Positions 8,729 to 17,018 of a stretch of 64,000 bases of DNA are shown one piece after another (position 1 is the stretch's first letter; each line of letters begins with the position of its first letter). The translations under genes were made by a program, and so were the position numbers. Origin of the DNA: CAVXFS01 sp049582805. GTDB taxonomy: Bacteria; Pseudomonadota; Gammaproteobacteria; Burkholderiales; Gallionellaceae. The DNA lies in the NCBI GenBank assembly GCA_049582805.1, contig JBAUUR010000154.1, positions 1-64,000 on the forward strand. The letters are read 5' to 3'. The notes below the pieces were generated by a model, which was given only the letters and a program-made list of their open reading frames with translations, had not been told where the DNA came from and ran no database searches.

Positions 8729-8935
8729 ATGGAAACCATACAACTCAATATCCACGGCATGAGCTGCAATGGCTGTGTCAGCAACGTCAGCAAGGTATTG
8801 CGGGCAGTTCCAGGCGTAAGCAAAGTGGAAGTATCATTGGAACAGAAACACGCCATCGTGGCCTATGACCCTGCACAAGCCGGGATAGCGCAACTCAAAG
8901 CTGCGGTGGAAGATGCGGGTTATGATGTGGTTTGA
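8729..8935 (+). CDS. copZ: Copper chaperone, heavy-metal-associated domain
   Basis: A 68-residue single HMA domain with the copper-binding GMSCNGC motif (CxxC at 13-16) and the fold-closing DAGYDVV. It would carry Cu(I) to CopA in the cytoplasm. An AACGAAGGATC ribosome-binding region precedes the ATG. It sits immediately after copA on the same strand. Confidence 0.92.
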   Translation: METIQLNIHGMSCNGCVSNVSKVLRAVPGVSKVEVSLEQKHAIVAYDPAQAGIAQLKAAVEDAGYDVV

Positions 8936-8968
8936 AAGCAACCCCGCGAGGACGCGCTGAGGCACGAC

Positions 8969-8992
8969 GCGCATCAATCGCGAACGATGCGC
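8969..8992 (+). terminator. Possible hairpin terminator after copZ
   Basis: A 7-bp inverted repeat (GCGCATC at 8969-8975 and GATGCGC at 8986-8992) lies between the convergent copZ and ccmI genes. It is followed by CTCCTTCCTTC, which is pyrimidine-rich but not a true T-run, so the call is weak. Confidence 0.3.
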
Positions 8993-9073
8993 CTCCTTCC
9001 TTCATCGGCACATCCTGCATTTGACTCGGTGGGCAGTGTGTTGCCCGCACAGGAACGCATTACGGGTAGCGTG

Positions 9074-10315
9074 TTACTTCACTTCGCTGTCTATACTGAC
9101 CTTCACGCCGCTGGTGCCTGGCTTGATGGTTGTACTCATGCCCTGAATATCACCGGGATGAGGCATTGGATCGCCAGACTTGGCAACACGCGCAACGACC
9201 ACAACCTTGTCGAAATTCGACAGTTTCATTTGCGGCGCCATCGCCATGCTGTCGTTCAATTCAAATTGCATCGGCAAATCCTTCACCTGCCTGCGCATAA
9301 CCGCCAGCGGCATGGGCGGACCGGATTCCGCACGCGCCAGCACGAACAGCATGTCATCCGGGCTGACCTTGCCTTTCATCGCGTCGCTTATGGTTACCGT
9401 ACCCGTAATGCGTTCCTGGCCTGATGCCACCGGCGCCTGCTGCCCCGGCGCCATTTGTTTGCCGCCCTTGCCTTGTGCCATCGCCATGCGCGCCTGCTTT
9501 ATGCCATCAGCAAACATTTTGGCGTTTTCGGTATCCTTGGGAATTATCTTGAGCAGCTTTTCCCAATACTGGATAGCCGCAGGATATTCCCCTATTTCCA
9601 TCGCCGCCGCTCCAGCCAGGGCAAGTGCTTTGGGATTATTGGGATCCAGGGCAAGAGCGGTCTTGATCAGCAAGGTCGGATGACCGGCCAGCTTTTGCCC
9701 GCTCGCCATTGCCAGCGCATCGGCGAAATCAGCCCACAACTGGGCATTCTGTGTCACCAGTTTGGTCAGCTTGTTATAGGTCATGGCGGCATCGCCATAA
9801 CGGCCCATTCCGGCATACAACCTGGCCAGCGCCTCCAGGCTGTCCGTATCTTTTGGATTCACCGCCAGCTTGTCTTCAAGATTCTTGAGGGTGGCATCGG
9901 TTTGCGCGGCTCCCGTCATGCCCTGCCCGCTGACACTCCCGGGAGGCAATAAGGCATCGCGATTGCCGATCTTCCAGTACAAGCCAATGGCCAGCAACGG
10001 CAATGCCACAGCCAGCACCAGAGCAAGTACTTTATTCGGATTGCGCTTGATCGGCTCCGCTGTCCCTTCCGTGCCAGTCACCTCTTCCAGCAAGCGCGAC
10101 TGCAACTCGCGTTTGCCCTGATCGTACAATTCCTGCGTGAGCAATCCGTTGCGCAGATCGTTATCCATTTCGGCGACCTGATCACGAAAGATTTCCAGGT
10201 TGGCGCTGTTCCGCAGCACCTTGTTGTTTTTCACCTTGCTGCGCCACAACGGCAGCACAACAAACAGCACTGCGACTACCAGCAGTAGCGCACTTATAAT
10301 CGAGAATGATGTCAT
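9074..10315 (-). CDS. ccmI: Cytochrome c biogenesis protein CcmI (CycH)
   Basis: A membrane-anchored TPR protein that holds apocytochrome c for the haem ligation complex. The 413 residues have a transmembrane segment at about 5-24, a basic cytoplasmic loop, a second transmembrane helix (about 92-110), TPR-like helices (about 145-265) and a C-terminal periplasmic beta domain (about 285-410). It is the last gene of the ccm operon and overlaps the ccmH stop by ATGA. Confidence 0.92.
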   Translation of the reverse strand: MTSFSIISALLLVVAVLFVVLPLWRSKVKNNKVLRNSANLEIFRDQVAEMDNDLRNGLLTQELYDQGKRELQSRLLEEVTGTEGTAEPIKRNPNKVLALVLAVALPLLAIGLYWKIGNRDALLPPGSVSGQGMTGAAQTDATLKNLEDKLAVNPKDTDSLEALARLYAGMGRYGDAAMTYNKLTKLVTQNAQLWADFADALAMASGQKLAGHPTLLIKTALALDPNNPKALALAGAAAMEIGEYPAAIQYWEKLLKIIPKDTENAKMFADGIKQARMAMAQGKGGKQMAPGQQAPVASGQERITGTVTISDAMKGKVSPDDMLFVLARAESGPPMPLAVMRRQVKDLPMQFELNDSMAMAPQMKLSNFDKVVVVARVAKSGDPMPHPGDIQGMSTTIKPGTSGVKVSIDSEVK

Positions 10316-10782
10316 GTTTGATTATTTATTTCGTTGTTGAGCAATGCGGCGGCACGCTGTTCCGCCTCTTGGGAAAGGCTGGACTCCGCTGCGGATTTGC
10401 GGCGTTTGCGCAATTGGTAGAACAGCACCCCGCCGCCCAGAAGCAGCATCGCAAAAGGCCCGAACCATAATAATATGGTGTAGCGTTTCATCGGCGGATC
10501 AAACAGGACATAATCACCATAGCGCGCCACCAGGTAGTCCTTGATCTGCTGGTCAGTCAGCCCTTTCTTGATCATCTCGCGCACTTCCTTGCGCAGGTCT
10601 TCCGCCAGTTCGGCATGGGAACTTGCCAGCGATTCGTTCTGACATACCAGACAGCGCAGGTTCTCGGCCAGTTTGACCATGCGTTTTTCCACCACCGGAT
10701 CTTCCGCCAGGTCCTTGGCCTCGCCGGCATAGGCAAATACCGGAGCCAGGCACAGTAACAACAGGAATATTATTCTCTTCAT
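10312..10782 (-). CDS. ccmH: Cytochrome c maturation protein CcmH (CcmL type)
   Basis: A periplasmic thiol oxidoreductase that reduces the apocytochrome CXXCH motif before haem attachment. The 156 residues include a signal peptide (1-19), the redox pair LRCLVCQNES (Cys44, Cys47) and a C-terminal transmembrane anchor (about 103-122). This is the short form; the TPR half of E. coli CcmH is the separate ccmI downstream. Overlapping ATGA junctions join it to ccmG and ccmI. Confidence 0.95.
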   Translation of the reverse strand: MKRIIFLLLLCLAPVFAYAGEAKDLAEDPVVEKRMVKLAENLRCLVCQNESLASSHAELAEDLRKEVREMIKKGLTDQQIKDYLVARYGDYVLFDPPMKRYTILLWFGPFAMLLLGGGVLFYQLRKRRKSAAESSLSQEAEQRAAALLNNEINNQT

Positions 10783-11306
10783 TTTGCTTGCAACTGCGCT
10801 ATCAGGGGCATGATCTTGCTCTGCAGTTTCTCGGGGGTGACCGGGCCGATTTCCTTGTAGCGGATGATGCCCTGTTTGTCGATGACATAGGTTTCCGGCA
10901 CGCCGTATACACCAAAGTCGATGCCTACACGACCATCCGTATCCATTACGCTCAGGTCATAAGGATTACCGCCGCGCTGAAGCCAGCCCAACGCATCATC
11001 ACGCTTGTCCTTGTAGTCCATGCCGTAGATCGGAACGATGTGCTGTTTCGACAATTCGACCAGCACCGGATGCTCTTCACGGCAGGATACGCACCAGGAA
11101 GACCAGACATTCAACAGCCAAACCTTGCCGAGCATCTCCTTGTCCGAGAATGTCTTGTCCGGCTCATGCAATTGCTGCAAGGTGAACGTTGGCGCCGCCT
11201 TGTTTATCAATGGCGATGGCACTTCGCGCGGATTCAGAAACAGCCCCTTGTAAAGAAATGCCGCAAGAACCAGAAACAGAATCAGCGGCAACATAAAACG
11301 CATCAT
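10779..11306 (-). CDS. ccmG: Thiol:disulfide interchange protein CcmG/DsbE
   Basis: A membrane-tethered periplasmic thioredoxin that passes electrons to CcmH and apocytochrome c. The 175 residues have an N-terminal anchor (about 4-23) and the active site WSSWCVSCREEHP (Cys72, Cys75). I start it at the ATG at 11306, which overlaps the ccmF stop (ATGA). A longer frame upstream would overlap ccmF by 145 bp and lacks family features. Confidence 0.94.
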   Translation of the reverse strand: MMRFMLPLILFLVLAAFLYKGLFLNPREVPSPLINKAAPTFTLQQLHEPDKTFSDKEMLGKVWLLNVWSSWCVSCREEHPVLVELSKQHIVPIYGMDYKDKRDDALGWLQRGGNPYDLSVMDTDGRVGIDFGVYGVPETYVIDKQGIIRYKEIGPVTPEKLQSKIMPLIAQLQAK

Positions 11307-13318
11307 AGTGTTTTCCCTTCCACTGCCAACCCGGTATTTTTGTCCGTTGCCAGACCTTCCTCTGTGTTGTCGGATTTTTTCGCGGCATGGATGCGGTAGC
11401 GCCGATCGGTCAAGGCCAGTATTCCGCCAAACGCCATAAACAAGCACCCGACCCAGATCCAGTCCACGAACGGCTTGATGTAGACGCGAACCGCCCAGGC
11501 GCCGTTGCTGTTCGGGATCGGCTCGCCCAGCGACACATACAGGTCGCGGAACAACCCGGTGGAAATCGAGGCGATGGTCATCGGCATGCCGGAAGCATTG
11601 TATTGGCGTTTTTCCGGGAACAACTGGGTAACCGGTTGTCCATTCCTGGTTACGATCACAATCCCTTGCGATGCAACATAATTCGGTCCCGGCTGTTCAC
11701 GCACGCCGTCAAACCGGAATGAATACCCGCCTGCTTCCACCGTATCGCCCACATCCATGCGCACATCGCGCTCGGTCTCATACCCCTTGACCATGGTTAC
11801 GCCGATGATGAAAATGCCGACTCCCAAATGGGCCAAAGTCATGCCGTAATAACTGCGCGACTGGCTTTTCATGCGTTGGCCCAAAGTGCCCTCTCGACCG
11901 CTGATGCGGCGGTACACATGGAGCGCCGTAGTGGTGAACACCCAGAATGCCAGCAACAATCCCAGAGAAATAAGCGGTGTCCATTTACCCATCACCAGCG
12001 GCAGCAACAATGCGATTACCACGCTGGCTGCCAGCGCCCAGCGCACACGCACCCACATGTCCGGCAAGCTTGCCTGCTTCCAGCGCGCAATGGGGCCCAG
12101 CCCCATCATCAGCACCATCGGCGTCATCAACGGAACAAAAATCGAATTGAAATAAGGCGGTCCAACAGACAGCTTGCCGAATCCCAATGCGTCCATGAAC
12201 AAGGGATACAAGGTTCCCAGAAAAACCGAAGCGGCGGCAACCACCAGCATCACGTTGTTGGACAGCAGCATGGTCTCGCGCGAGATCAGGTTGAACTTGC
12301 CGCCCAATCCGATCTTGGGCGCGCGCCAGGCGAACAAGGTAAGCGAGCTGCCTATCACCAGCACCAGGAATGCTAGGATGAATACGCCGCGCCTGGGGTC
12401 GGTGGCGAAGGCATGCACCGATGTCAGCACCCCGGAACGCACCAGGAAGGTCCCGAGCAAGCTGAGCGAAAATGCCGCGATGGCCAGCAATATCGTCCAG
12501 CTCTTGAATGCACCACGCTTCTCCGTCACCGCCAGCGAATGGATCAATGCGGTGCCAACCAGCCAGGGCATGAACGAAGCGTTCTCGACCGGATCCCAGA
12601 ACCACCAGCCGCCCCAGCCCAATTCATAATAAGCCCATCCGCTTCCCAGCATGATGCCGGTGGTCAGGAATATCCATGCCACAGTCGTCCATGGCCGCGA
12701 CCAGCGCGCCCAGGTGGCATCCATCTTGCCCCCGATCAAGGCGGAAAGGGCAAAGGAAAATGCCACGGAAAAGCCCACATAGCCCATGTACAGCATTGGC
12801 GGGTGTATCACCAGTCCCGGATCCTGCAATACCGGGTTCAAATCGGCCCCGTCCACAGCCGCCGGCAGCAAGCGCTCAAACGGATTGGAAGTCATCAGCA
12901 TGAACAACAGGAAACCGACCGAGATCAAACCCATTACCCCGATCACGCGAGCCACCATTTCATCCGGCAGGTGCTTGCTGAACGTAGCGACGGCAACCGT
13001 CCAGATGGTCAGGATAAACGTCCATAACAGCAATGAACCTTCGTGCCCCCCCCAGATCGCCGCAAATCGATAATGCATCGGCAGTTGCGAATTGGAATGT
13101 TCCGCCACATACAGCACGGAAAAATCATTGTTCAGAAAAGATGCAGCCAGGCAACCGAAGGCGATCGCAACAAAGACAAACTGGCCAACCGCGATTGGCC
13201 GCGCCATGCCCATCAGGACAATATTGTTGCGCGCAGCGCCATAGATGGGCAGCACTCCCTGCAATACCGCCAGCAGCAGCGCAACGATGATGGCTAAATT
13301 ACCGATCTCTGGAATCAT
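11303..13318 (-). CDS. ccmF: Haem lyase subunit CcmF
   Basis: A polytopic inner-membrane protein that, with CcmH and CcmI, ligates haem to apocytochrome c. The 671-residue length fits the family. The tryptophan-rich haem-handling WWD motif reads WGGWWFWDPVENASFMPWL (about 235-253), and many hydrophobic helices surround it. A GGAGG Shine-Dalgarno sequence sits 8 bases before the ATG. ccmE lies 15 bp upstream and ccmG overlaps downstream. Confidence 0.96.
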   Translation of the reverse strand: MIPEIGNLAIIVALLLAVLQGVLPIYGAARNNIVLMGMARPIAVGQFVFVAIAFGCLAASFLNNDFSVLYVAEHSNSQLPMHYRFAAIWGGHEGSLLLWTFILTIWTVAVATFSKHLPDEMVARVIGVMGLISVGFLLFMLMTSNPFERLLPAAVDGADLNPVLQDPGLVIHPPMLYMGYVGFSVAFSFALSALIGGKMDATWARWSRPWTTVAWIFLTTGIMLGSGWAYYELGWGGWWFWDPVENASFMPWLVGTALIHSLAVTEKRGAFKSWTILLAIAAFSLSLLGTFLVRSGVLTSVHAFATDPRRGVFILAFLVLVIGSSLTLFAWRAPKIGLGGKFNLISRETMLLSNNVMLVVAAASVFLGTLYPLFMDALGFGKLSVGPPYFNSIFVPLMTPMVLMMGLGPIARWKQASLPDMWVRVRWALAASVVIALLLPLVMGKWTPLISLGLLLAFWVFTTTALHVYRRISGREGTLGQRMKSQSRSYYGMTLAHLGVGIFIIGVTMVKGYETERDVRMDVGDTVEAGGYSFRFDGVREQPGPNYVASQGIVIVTRNGQPVTQLFPEKRQYNASGMPMTIASISTGLFRDLYVSLGEPIPNSNGAWAVRVYIKPFVDWIWVGCLFMAFGGILALTDRRYRIHAAKKSDNTEEGLATDKNTGLAVEGKTL

Positions 13319-13333
13319 GGCATACCTCCGATT

Positions 13334-13825
13334 TTAATAGACTGCGGCCGCGGGAGCGGTCTTTGGTGCAGCTGAAGTTCCACCTGCTGCTGCTTTTGCC
13401 TTGGCGGCTTTATCCAGGGCATCTTTCGCTTCAGGCGGCATATAGTTCTCGTCATGCTTGGCCAGCACTTCCTCGGCATGGAATACGTTATCGGCTTCCA
13501 GTTTGCCCTGCGCCACCACTCCTTTGCCTTCCTTGAACAAATCCGGCAGGATACCTCGATATACCACCGGCATGGATTTCGCGGTATCTGTCACCATGAA
13601 ACGCACGGTCAGTCCGTCGCCTTCGCGTTTCACGCTGCCCTGTTCCACCAATCCGCCGATGCGGAAGTTGCGTCCCTGCGGTGCCTCATGATTGAAAACC
13701 TGGGTCGGCGTGAAATACAGGCTTACATTGTTCTTCAATGCATATAACACCAACCCCACAGCAACTCCCAGCACCGAGAGTGCGCCGATGATGATATAAA
13801 TGGTCTTTTTGCGGCGTGGCGTCAT
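13334..13825 (-). CDS. ccmE: Haem chaperone CcmE
   Basis: Binds haem covalently in the periplasm and passes it to the lyase. The 163 residues have an N-terminal anchor (about 8-30), an OB-fold and the haem-binding LAKHDENYMPPE motif, with His124 and Tyr128 matching E. coli His130 and Tyr134. An Ala/Lys/Pro-rich tail follows. It overlaps the stop of ccmD by ATGA. Confidence 0.96.
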   Translation of the reverse strand: MTPRRKKTIYIIIGALSVLGVAVGLVLYALKNNVSLYFTPTQVFNHEAPQGRNFRIGGLVEQGSVKREGDGLTVRFMVTDTAKSMPVVYRGILPDLFKEGKGVVAQGKLEADNVFHAEEVLAKHDENYMPPEAKDALDKAAKAKAAAGGTSAAPKTAPAAAVY

Positions 13826-13995
13826 ACCTGTTCCTCTTCTCCTGCGTCACGCATCAGGCGCAACTGCTGTAATGTAATCTTTCTCTTGTGGCGCACCATG
13901 GCTGTTTCAACAATGAATATCAGCAATGCCAGGCCATATGAACTCCAGATGTAGAACGCGTAGCCTTTCATGGCAAAAAATTCGGCCAGGTTCAT
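13822..13995 (-). CDS. ccmD: Haem exporter accessory protein CcmD
   Basis: A small membrane protein that releases holo-CcmE from the CcmABC complex. I call 57 residues from the ATG at 13995, which overlaps the ccmC stop. The protein has one transmembrane helix (about 13-32, FYIWSSYGLALLIFIVETAM) followed by a basic tail, HKRKITLQQL, typical of CcmD. A longer upstream extension of the frame lies inside ccmC and is not credible. Confidence 0.9.
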   Translation of the reverse strand: MNLAEFFAMKGYAFYIWSSYGLALLIFIVETAMVRHKRKITLQQLRLMRDAGEEEQV

Positions 13996-14726
13996 TGCAG
14001 CTCCTCCAGTTCCTGCACCCACTGCGTGTTGCGCTCGCGTTCCAGGATGATGCTGCGCACCCGCAGCAAGGTTACCGCAATGGCATACAGCCAGCATGCC
14101 ATTATCATGGTGTACATGGCCTGCTGCATGGCGATATGCATGCTGGTCCCGCTGAATTTGATGGTGGAGCCCTGATGCAGAGTGTTCCACCATCTCACCG
14201 AAAAATAAATGATGGGCACGTTGACCGAACCAACCAGCGCCAGCAGCGCGGCAGCGCGGTCTGCTCGGCGCGGATCATCTATCGAAGCATGCAGGGCAAT
14301 GAACCCCAGATACAGGAACAGCAGAATAAGTTCGGAAGTCAGGCGCGCATCCCATACCCACCAGGCCCCCCACATCGGCTTGCCCCACATTGCACCGGTC
14401 CACAGCGACAGGAAGGCGAACAAGGCGCCGGTGGGCGCCAGCGCTGTCGCCATCATGGATGACAGCCGCGTATTGAAAATCAGCCCGAACGCCGAATAAG
14501 CCGCCATGACCAGATAAATGAACATGGAAAGGATGGAAGCCGGAACATGGATAAACATGATGCGGTAGGCCTCGCTTTGCTGGGCATCTGTCGGCGCCAC
14601 GAAGAACCCGATATACAGGCCAATCACAAACAGGGCTGCGGAAGACCATGCGAACCACGGAACCATCTTGCCTGCCAGTCCATAAAATGTGCTGGGCGCT
14701 GAATACTTGAACCAGTTTATAGCCAA
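13992..14726 (-). CDS. ccmC: Haem exporter protein CcmC
   Basis: An inner-membrane protein that loads haem onto CcmE. The 244 residues carry about six transmembrane helices and the WWD motif MWGAWWVWDARLTSEL (about 124-139). The start appears to be a TTG at 14726, with a GGAG Shine-Dalgarno sequence about six bases before it. The next ATG would remove about 20 residues of the usual N-terminus. It lies three bases after the ccmB stop. Confidence 0.94.
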   Translation of the reverse strand: MAINWFKYSAPSTFYGLAGKMVPWFAWSSAALFVIGLYIGFFVAPTDAQQSEAYRIMFIHVPASILSMFIYLVMAAYSAFGLIFNTRLSSMMATALAPTGALFAFLSLWTGAMWGKPMWGAWWVWDARLTSELILLFLYLGFIALHASIDDPRRADRAAALLALVGSVNVPIIYFSVRWWNTLHQGSTIKFSGTSMHIAMQQAMYTMIMACWLYAIAVTLLRVRSIILERERNTQWVQELEELQ

Positions 14727-14729
14727 ACT

Positions 14730-15413
14730 CTACTCCATCGAAATACGCAACGCCTGCGCCGTGATCCACGGCGTGAAAACCAATGCCAATGCCAGTATCG
14801 CACCCAATAACGACAAGTGGGACCCAACATTCATCCCGGAGGTAACTGCCTCTACCGCGCCCGCCCCGAAAATCAGCACCGGGATACACAACGGCAACAC
14901 CAACAAGGACACCAGCACGCCGCCGCCACGCAACCCCAAAGTCAATGCCGCCCCGACAGCGCCTATCATGCTCAATATCGGGGTGCCCAACAAGAGGGCA
15001 GCGATCAATACCCACAATGCCTGCGCAGACATGTCGAACTGCAAGCCGAGCACCGGCGCCATCAGCACCAACGGCAAACCGGATATCATCCAGTGCGCCA
15101 GTATCTTGCCCAGCACCAGCATCGACAGAGGTTGCGGCGCCAGCATCATTTGCTCCAGCGTACCGTCAAGATAGTCCGCCGAAAACATTCTTCCCAGCGA
15201 CAGCATGGAAGCAAGCAGCGCAGCAACCCACACTACGCCAGGCGCCATTTTTCGCAACATGTCCAGTTCCGGCCCCACGCCCAATGGAAACAAACTCACC
15301 ACCATGACGAAAAAAATCAGCGTGGTCAGCACATCAGCCCGCCGCCGCATGGCAAGCAGCAGATCCCGGCGGATCACCAACCCAAGCAAACCAAACAGGG
15401 AAAGCCTGTTCAT
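14730..15413 (-). CDS. ccmB: Haem exporter permease CcmB
   Basis: The membrane subunit of the CcmAB ABC complex, whose ATPase activity drives release of holo-CcmE. The 227 residues are mostly hydrophobic with about six transmembrane segments, and contain the family's DYLDGTLEQMMLAPQPLSML stretch (about 80-99). It overlaps ccmA by ATGA. Confidence 0.95.
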   Translation of the reverse strand: MNRLSLFGLLGLVIRRDLLLAMRRRADVLTTLIFFVMVVSLFPLGVGPELDMLRKMAPGVVWVAALLASMLSLGRMFSADYLDGTLEQMMLAPQPLSMLVLGKILAHWMISGLPLVLMAPVLGLQFDMSAQALWVLIAALLLGTPILSMIGAVGAALTLGLRGGGVLVSLLVLPLCIPVLIFGAGAVEAVTSGMNVGSHLSLLGAILALALVFTPWITAQALRISME

Positions 15414-16036
15414 GAAAGCGACAAATGCCGTGTTGCCACTCCCGTCACTTCAAGGGGCTGGTGGGTAGTGTAGATGACCATGCCACGATTGGCCAGATGT
15501 TCGCCGATCAATTCCTGCATCATTCCCACGGCCCCGACATCCAGTGCAGTAAGCGGTTCGTCCAATATCCACAAGGAAGCGTTACCGACCAGCAATCGGG
15601 CCAGTGCCACCCTTCTGCGCTGGCCTTGTGACAATACCTTTACCGGTAAAGTTTCACGTCCGCGCAACCCCATGCGCCGCAATGCCGAAACGGCCTGTTT
15701 GTCATCAACTGCGCAACCTGCAATTCCGGCGCTGATACGAAGATTTTCCAGCGCGTTCAATTCATCCTTGATGGCGTTATGGTGTCCCAGATAAACCATC
15801 TCCGCAAAATAATCTTCATCCAGTTCATGGATGTTTTGTCCGCGCCAGCGTACCTCTCCTGCCGCAGGCTGGATAAACCCGCACAAGGTGCGCAACAGAC
15901 TGGTCTTGCCACTGCCATTCGCGCCCTCGACCCGCAACAGTTCACCATTCGACAGGGAGAAACTCAATCCGGAAAAAAGTTGGTGATCTCCGCGGGTACA
16001 GGCGAGGTCACAAATTTCCAGCATGGCATGATCCAA
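15410..16036 (-). CDS. ccmA: Haem exporter ATP-binding protein CcmA
   Basis: The cytoplasmic ATPase of the CcmAB complex. The 208 residues show Walker A GANGSGKTS (about 38-46), the ABC signature LSQGQRRRVALARLL and Walker B LWILDEPLTALD. Two ATGs are possible, 16036 and 16024 (MLEICDLAC); the second fits the family length slightly better. It is the first gene of the nine-gene ccmABCDEFGHI operon, divergent from fabI. Confidence 0.95.
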   Translation of the reverse strand: MDHAMLEICDLACTRGDHQLFSGLSFSLSNGELLRVEGANGSGKTSLLRTLCGFIQPAAGEVRWRGQNIHELDEDYFAEMVYLGHHNAIKDELNALENLRISAGIAGCAVDDKQAVSALRRMGLRGRETLPVKVLSQGQRRRVALARLLVGNASLWILDEPLTALDVGAVGMMQELIGEHLANRGMVIYTTHQPLEVTGVATRHLSLS

Positions 16037-16075
16037 ACATCAAGTTGTCAATCCAGAAAACCAAAACAGCGCGTG

Positions 16076-16081
16076 ATTATA
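16076..16081 (-). promoter_or_regulatory. Candidate -10 element for the ccm operon
   Basis: A perfect TATAAT on the minus strand, 40 bp upstream of ccmA in the divergent gap with fabI. No good -35 hexamer is found at 16-18 bp, so it may need an activator. Confidence 0.35.
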
Positions 16082-16122
16082 TACGATTGCATTCGTGCGG
16101 TGCGTTGTACTCATTGTAGGGT

Positions 16123-16128
16123 TATAAT
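16123..16128 (+). promoter_or_regulatory. Candidate -10 element for fabI
   Basis: A perfect TATAAT, 30 bp before the fabI ATG. TTGTAC at 16105-16110 is only 12 bp away, too close for a standard -35, so the promoter is only partly supported. It lies back to back with the ccm -10 element. Confidence 0.4.
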
Positions 16129-16158
16129 CCAGCCGTCATTATTGAGCACAGAGGCAAC

Positions 16159-16947
16159 ATGGGATTTCTGGCAAAAAAACGTATCCTCATCACCGGCATG
16201 ATCAGCAACCGTTCGATTGCTTATGGAATAGCCCAGGCCATGCGGCGCGAAGGGGCTGAACTGGCCTTTACCTATCAGGGCGAACGGATTCGCGACCGGG
16301 TCAGCGAACTGGCCCGGGAATTTGGCAGCCAACTCGTATTCCCCTGCGATGTATCCAGCGATACAGAAATTGACCAATTGTTTACCGAACTCGGCAAGCA
16401 CTGGGATAAATTTGACGGCTTGGTGCATTCCATCGCGTATGCGCCACGCGAAGCGTTGGCTGGTGAGTTTCTCGACGGATTCAGCCGTGAAGCATTTCGC
16501 ATCGCGCATGACATTAGCGCCTACAGTTTCCCGGCCATGGCCAAGGCGGCCCTGCCTCTGATGGAAGGGCGAAGAGCCGCATTGCTGACATTGAGTTACC
16601 TGGGTGCAGTGCGCACCATGCCTCACTATAACGTCATGGGGTTGGCCAAGGCCAGTCTGGAATCCAGCGTACGTTATCTGGCGATGAATCTGGGTGCCCG
16701 CGGCATCCGCGTGAATGGCATTTCCGCTGGTCCGATCAAGACACTGGCTGCATCCGGCATCGGCGATTTCGGCAAACTGCTCGCCTATAACGCAAAGCAC
16801 GCCCCGCTTAAACGCAACGTCACCATCGAGGAAGTCGGAAATGTCGCCGCTTTCCTGTGCAGCGATCTGGCCAGTGGCATCACCGGAGAAATCACATTTG
16901 TGGACGGTGGTTTCAATACCACTGCACTGGGTTCTGCCGAACCCTAG
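16159..16947 (+). CDS. fabI: Enoyl-[acyl-carrier-protein] reductase (NADH)
   Basis: Catalyses the last reduction of each fatty acid elongation cycle. The 262-residue length equals E. coli FabI. A Rossmann N-terminus (ILITGMISNRSIAYGIAQAM), the SIAYAPREAL segment and the catalytic YNVMGLAKASLE (Tyr-x6-Lys) are intact, as is SAGPIKTLAASGI. It is a single-gene unit with a bidirectional terminator immediately after it. Confidence 0.97.
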   Translation: MGFLAKKRILITGMISNRSIAYGIAQAMRREGAELAFTYQGERIRDRVSELAREFGSQLVFPCDVSSDTEIDQLFTELGKHWDKFDGLVHSIAYAPREALAGEFLDGFSREAFRIAHDISAYSFPAMAKAALPLMEGRRAALLTLSYLGAVRTMPHYNVMGLAKASLESSVRYLAMNLGARGIRVNGISAGPIKTLAASGIGDFGKLLAYNAKHAPLKRNVTIEEVGNVAAFLCSDLASGITGEITFVDGGFNTTALGSAEP

Positions 16948-16968
16948 TCAAGCTGATCCCGCACACAC

Positions 16969-17001
16969 AAAAACGCCACCCCAGTCGGTGGCGTTTTTTT
17001 T
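16969..17001. terminator. Bidirectional rho-independent terminator, fabI/ppiD
   Basis: An 8-bp stem, ACGCCACC (16973-16980) with GGTGGCGT (16987-16994), and a 6-base loop are followed by eight Ts on the plus strand and preceded by a run of As. It can therefore end both the fabI transcript and the convergent ppiD transcript. Confidence 0.9.
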
Positions 17002-17018
17002 CGGCTCTGCCAACCGCA

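Noticed and set aside
14275..15015. A 246-codon frame overlapping ccmB and ccmC in another phase.
   Set aside because: Both ccm genes have clear motifs and coupled starts; this frame is phase-shifted shadow.
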